From assembly GCF_024029435.1 (NCBI RefSeq), contig NZ_CP097118.1:1-64000 (forward strand): DNA of 64,000 nt, read 5' to 3'. A program made the position numbers and the translations under genes. Origin of the DNA: Fructilactobacillus hinvesii (GTDB lineage: Bacteria; Bacillota; Bacilli; Lactobacillales; Lactobacillaceae). How positions within the stretch are numbered: position 1 is the stretch's first letter; the number at the start of each line of letters is the position of its first letter. The notes below the pieces were generated by a model, which saw nothing but the letters and a program-made list of their open reading frames with translations, was not told the origin of the DNA and did no database searches. Shown here in pieces: positions 63,225 to 64,000 of this stretch.

Positions 63225-64000
63225 ATGCTGAATGATTATCCCCAAGTTGTTACCATCGCCGGAAGCGACAGTGACGGCAGTGCCGGTATGCAAGCCGACC
63301 TCTTAACCTTTTTTGCTAAACAAGTTTACGGTGCCACGATTATTACGGCCTGTGTCTCTGGTAATTCCTTTGGCATTCATGCCGGTGTCAACATGAGTGC
63401 TGATTTTATCAGCCAAGAATTTAAGGATCTCGCTAATGACTTTCACATCCGCGCTGCCAAAACCGGAATGCTTGCTGATGCCGACATCATTAACACGGTC
63501 GCCAATAACTACGAAAAATACGACTTTGGTCCCCTCGTGGTTGATCCAGTTATCATTACTAAGCATGGGGACATGCTCCTCGAACATGCGGCCTACGAAA
63601 CCCTCGTCCAACGCTTGATTCCGTTAGCAGAGGTCTTAACTCCAAACTTCTTTGAAGCCGTCAAACTCAGCGGTTTGGATCCAGACTTACCCGATTTTCA
63701 GGCTCAGGCAGCTCATCAGTTACAGAAAATGGGGGCCAGAAACGTGATGGTCAAGGGTCGTCACGATCAGGATAACCAAACAACCGTCACGGACTACGTG
63801 TTGCTTGAAAACGGAGACTCCTTTGAAATGACGGAACCTTACTACGAAACTACCCACAAAAACGGCACTGGAGACACCCTTTCGGCCGCCATTACCGCCG
63901 AACTTGGCCTCGGTAAATCAGTGGAAACGACGATTCGAAATGCCAAGAAATACGTGGATGCCTGCATCAAAAATGGGATTAACGTTGGTCACCAATTTGG
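63225..64000 (+). CDS. ThiD/PdxK-like hydroxymethylpyrimidine or pyridoxal kinase, partial
   Basis: At least 258 codons; the 3' end is outside the window. PfkB/ribokinase-like fold with VVTIAGSDSDGSAGMQADLLTF at the N-terminus, VVDPVIITKHG, VLTPNFFEAVKLSG and the anion-hole motif THKNGTGDTLSAAITAEL. The family phosphorylates hydroxymethylpyrimidine (thiamine synthesis) or pyridoxal; the two cannot be separated from sequence here. AAGGTG lies eight bases before ATG 63225. No TPP riboswitch was seen upstream. Confidence 0.93.
   Translation, partial: MLNDYPQVVTIAGSDSDGSAGMQADLLTFFAKQVYGATIITACVSGNSFGIHAGVNMSADFISQEFKDLANDFHIRAAKTGMLADADIINTVANNYEKYDFGPLVVDPVIITKHGDMLLEHAAYETLVQRLIPLAEVLTPNFFEAVKLSGLDPDLPDFQAQAAHQLQKMGARNVMVKGRHDQDNQTTVTDYVLLENGDSFEMTEPYYETTHKNGTGDTLSAAITAELGLGKSVETTIRNAKKYVDACIKNGINVGHQF

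Overview
The window reads as a chromosomal segment from a heterofermentative lactic acid bacterium of the family Lactobacillaceae. The evidence is a lactobacillar 16S rRNA 5' part, AGGAGG-type ribosome binding sites, a DUF4811-MFS pair, the rsmG-parA-parB-DUF951-ychF-DUF1129 block, AdhE plus AdhP, ECF-type vitamin transport and a type II-A CRISPR-Cas locus. The genus cannot be fixed from sequence alone; the 16S variable regions look closest to the Fructilactobacillus/Apilactobacillus neighbourhood, which is a tentative inference.

Layout. 1-1400: 5' two thirds of a 16S gene on the minus strand with two tandem consensus promoters. 1400-9680 (minus): DUF4811/MFS pair, a Na,K-ATPase-like P-type ATPase, phosphoglycerate mutase, an AI-2E family membrane protein and an anchored repeat protein. 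9800-14300: cyclopropane fatty acid synthase, AzlCD, a two-component system. 14300-18740: the rsmG/parAB/ychF block. 18900-22500: a nucleoside cluster (CNT transporter, nucleoside hydrolase, tautomerase, degenerate phosphopentomutase). 22580-25720: SGNH hydrolase, TcaA-like protein, secreted GH73 enzyme. 25900-31750: complete pst phosphate operon with phoU, divergent from an unusual response regulator across a clear tandem Pho box. 32350-32650: two tRNA-Asn genes. 32700-35080: heme-efflux-like hrtRBA operon with two palindromic operators. 35100-40310: lipoprotein, small proteins, LemA/TPM pair, membrane metalloprotease, NAD(P)-binding protein.

40500-48400 is the type II-A CRISPR-Cas locus. 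cas9, cas1, cas2, csn2 and an array of 26 repeats and 25 spacers all run on the minus strand. A tracrRNA gene with its own consensus promoter lies on the plus strand between cas9 and cas1. csn2 ends only 20 bases before the first repeat, so any leader must overlap csn2.

48500-64000: a D,D-carboxypeptidase, an alpha/beta hydrolase, adhE and adhP (the latter behind a perfect promoter whose spacer carries a Rex-like operator), tRNA-Pro(CGG), an ECF transporter operon, 3-methyladenine glycosylase, UspA, a BCCT transporter that appears to start at an ATT codon, an acetyltransferase, RNase HI, small unknown genes, and the 5' part of a ThiD/PdxK-like kinase cut by the window edge. No insertion sequence, prophage or integrase was seen. 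The CRISPR-Cas region looks richer in A+T than its flanks.

The points most worth a second look are the degenerate phosphopentomutase in the nucleoside operon, the kinase-less atypical Pho regulator, the ATT start of the BCCT gene, the tracrRNA promoter hairpin and leader-less array, and the tandem tRNA-Asn genes with compensated acceptor stems.
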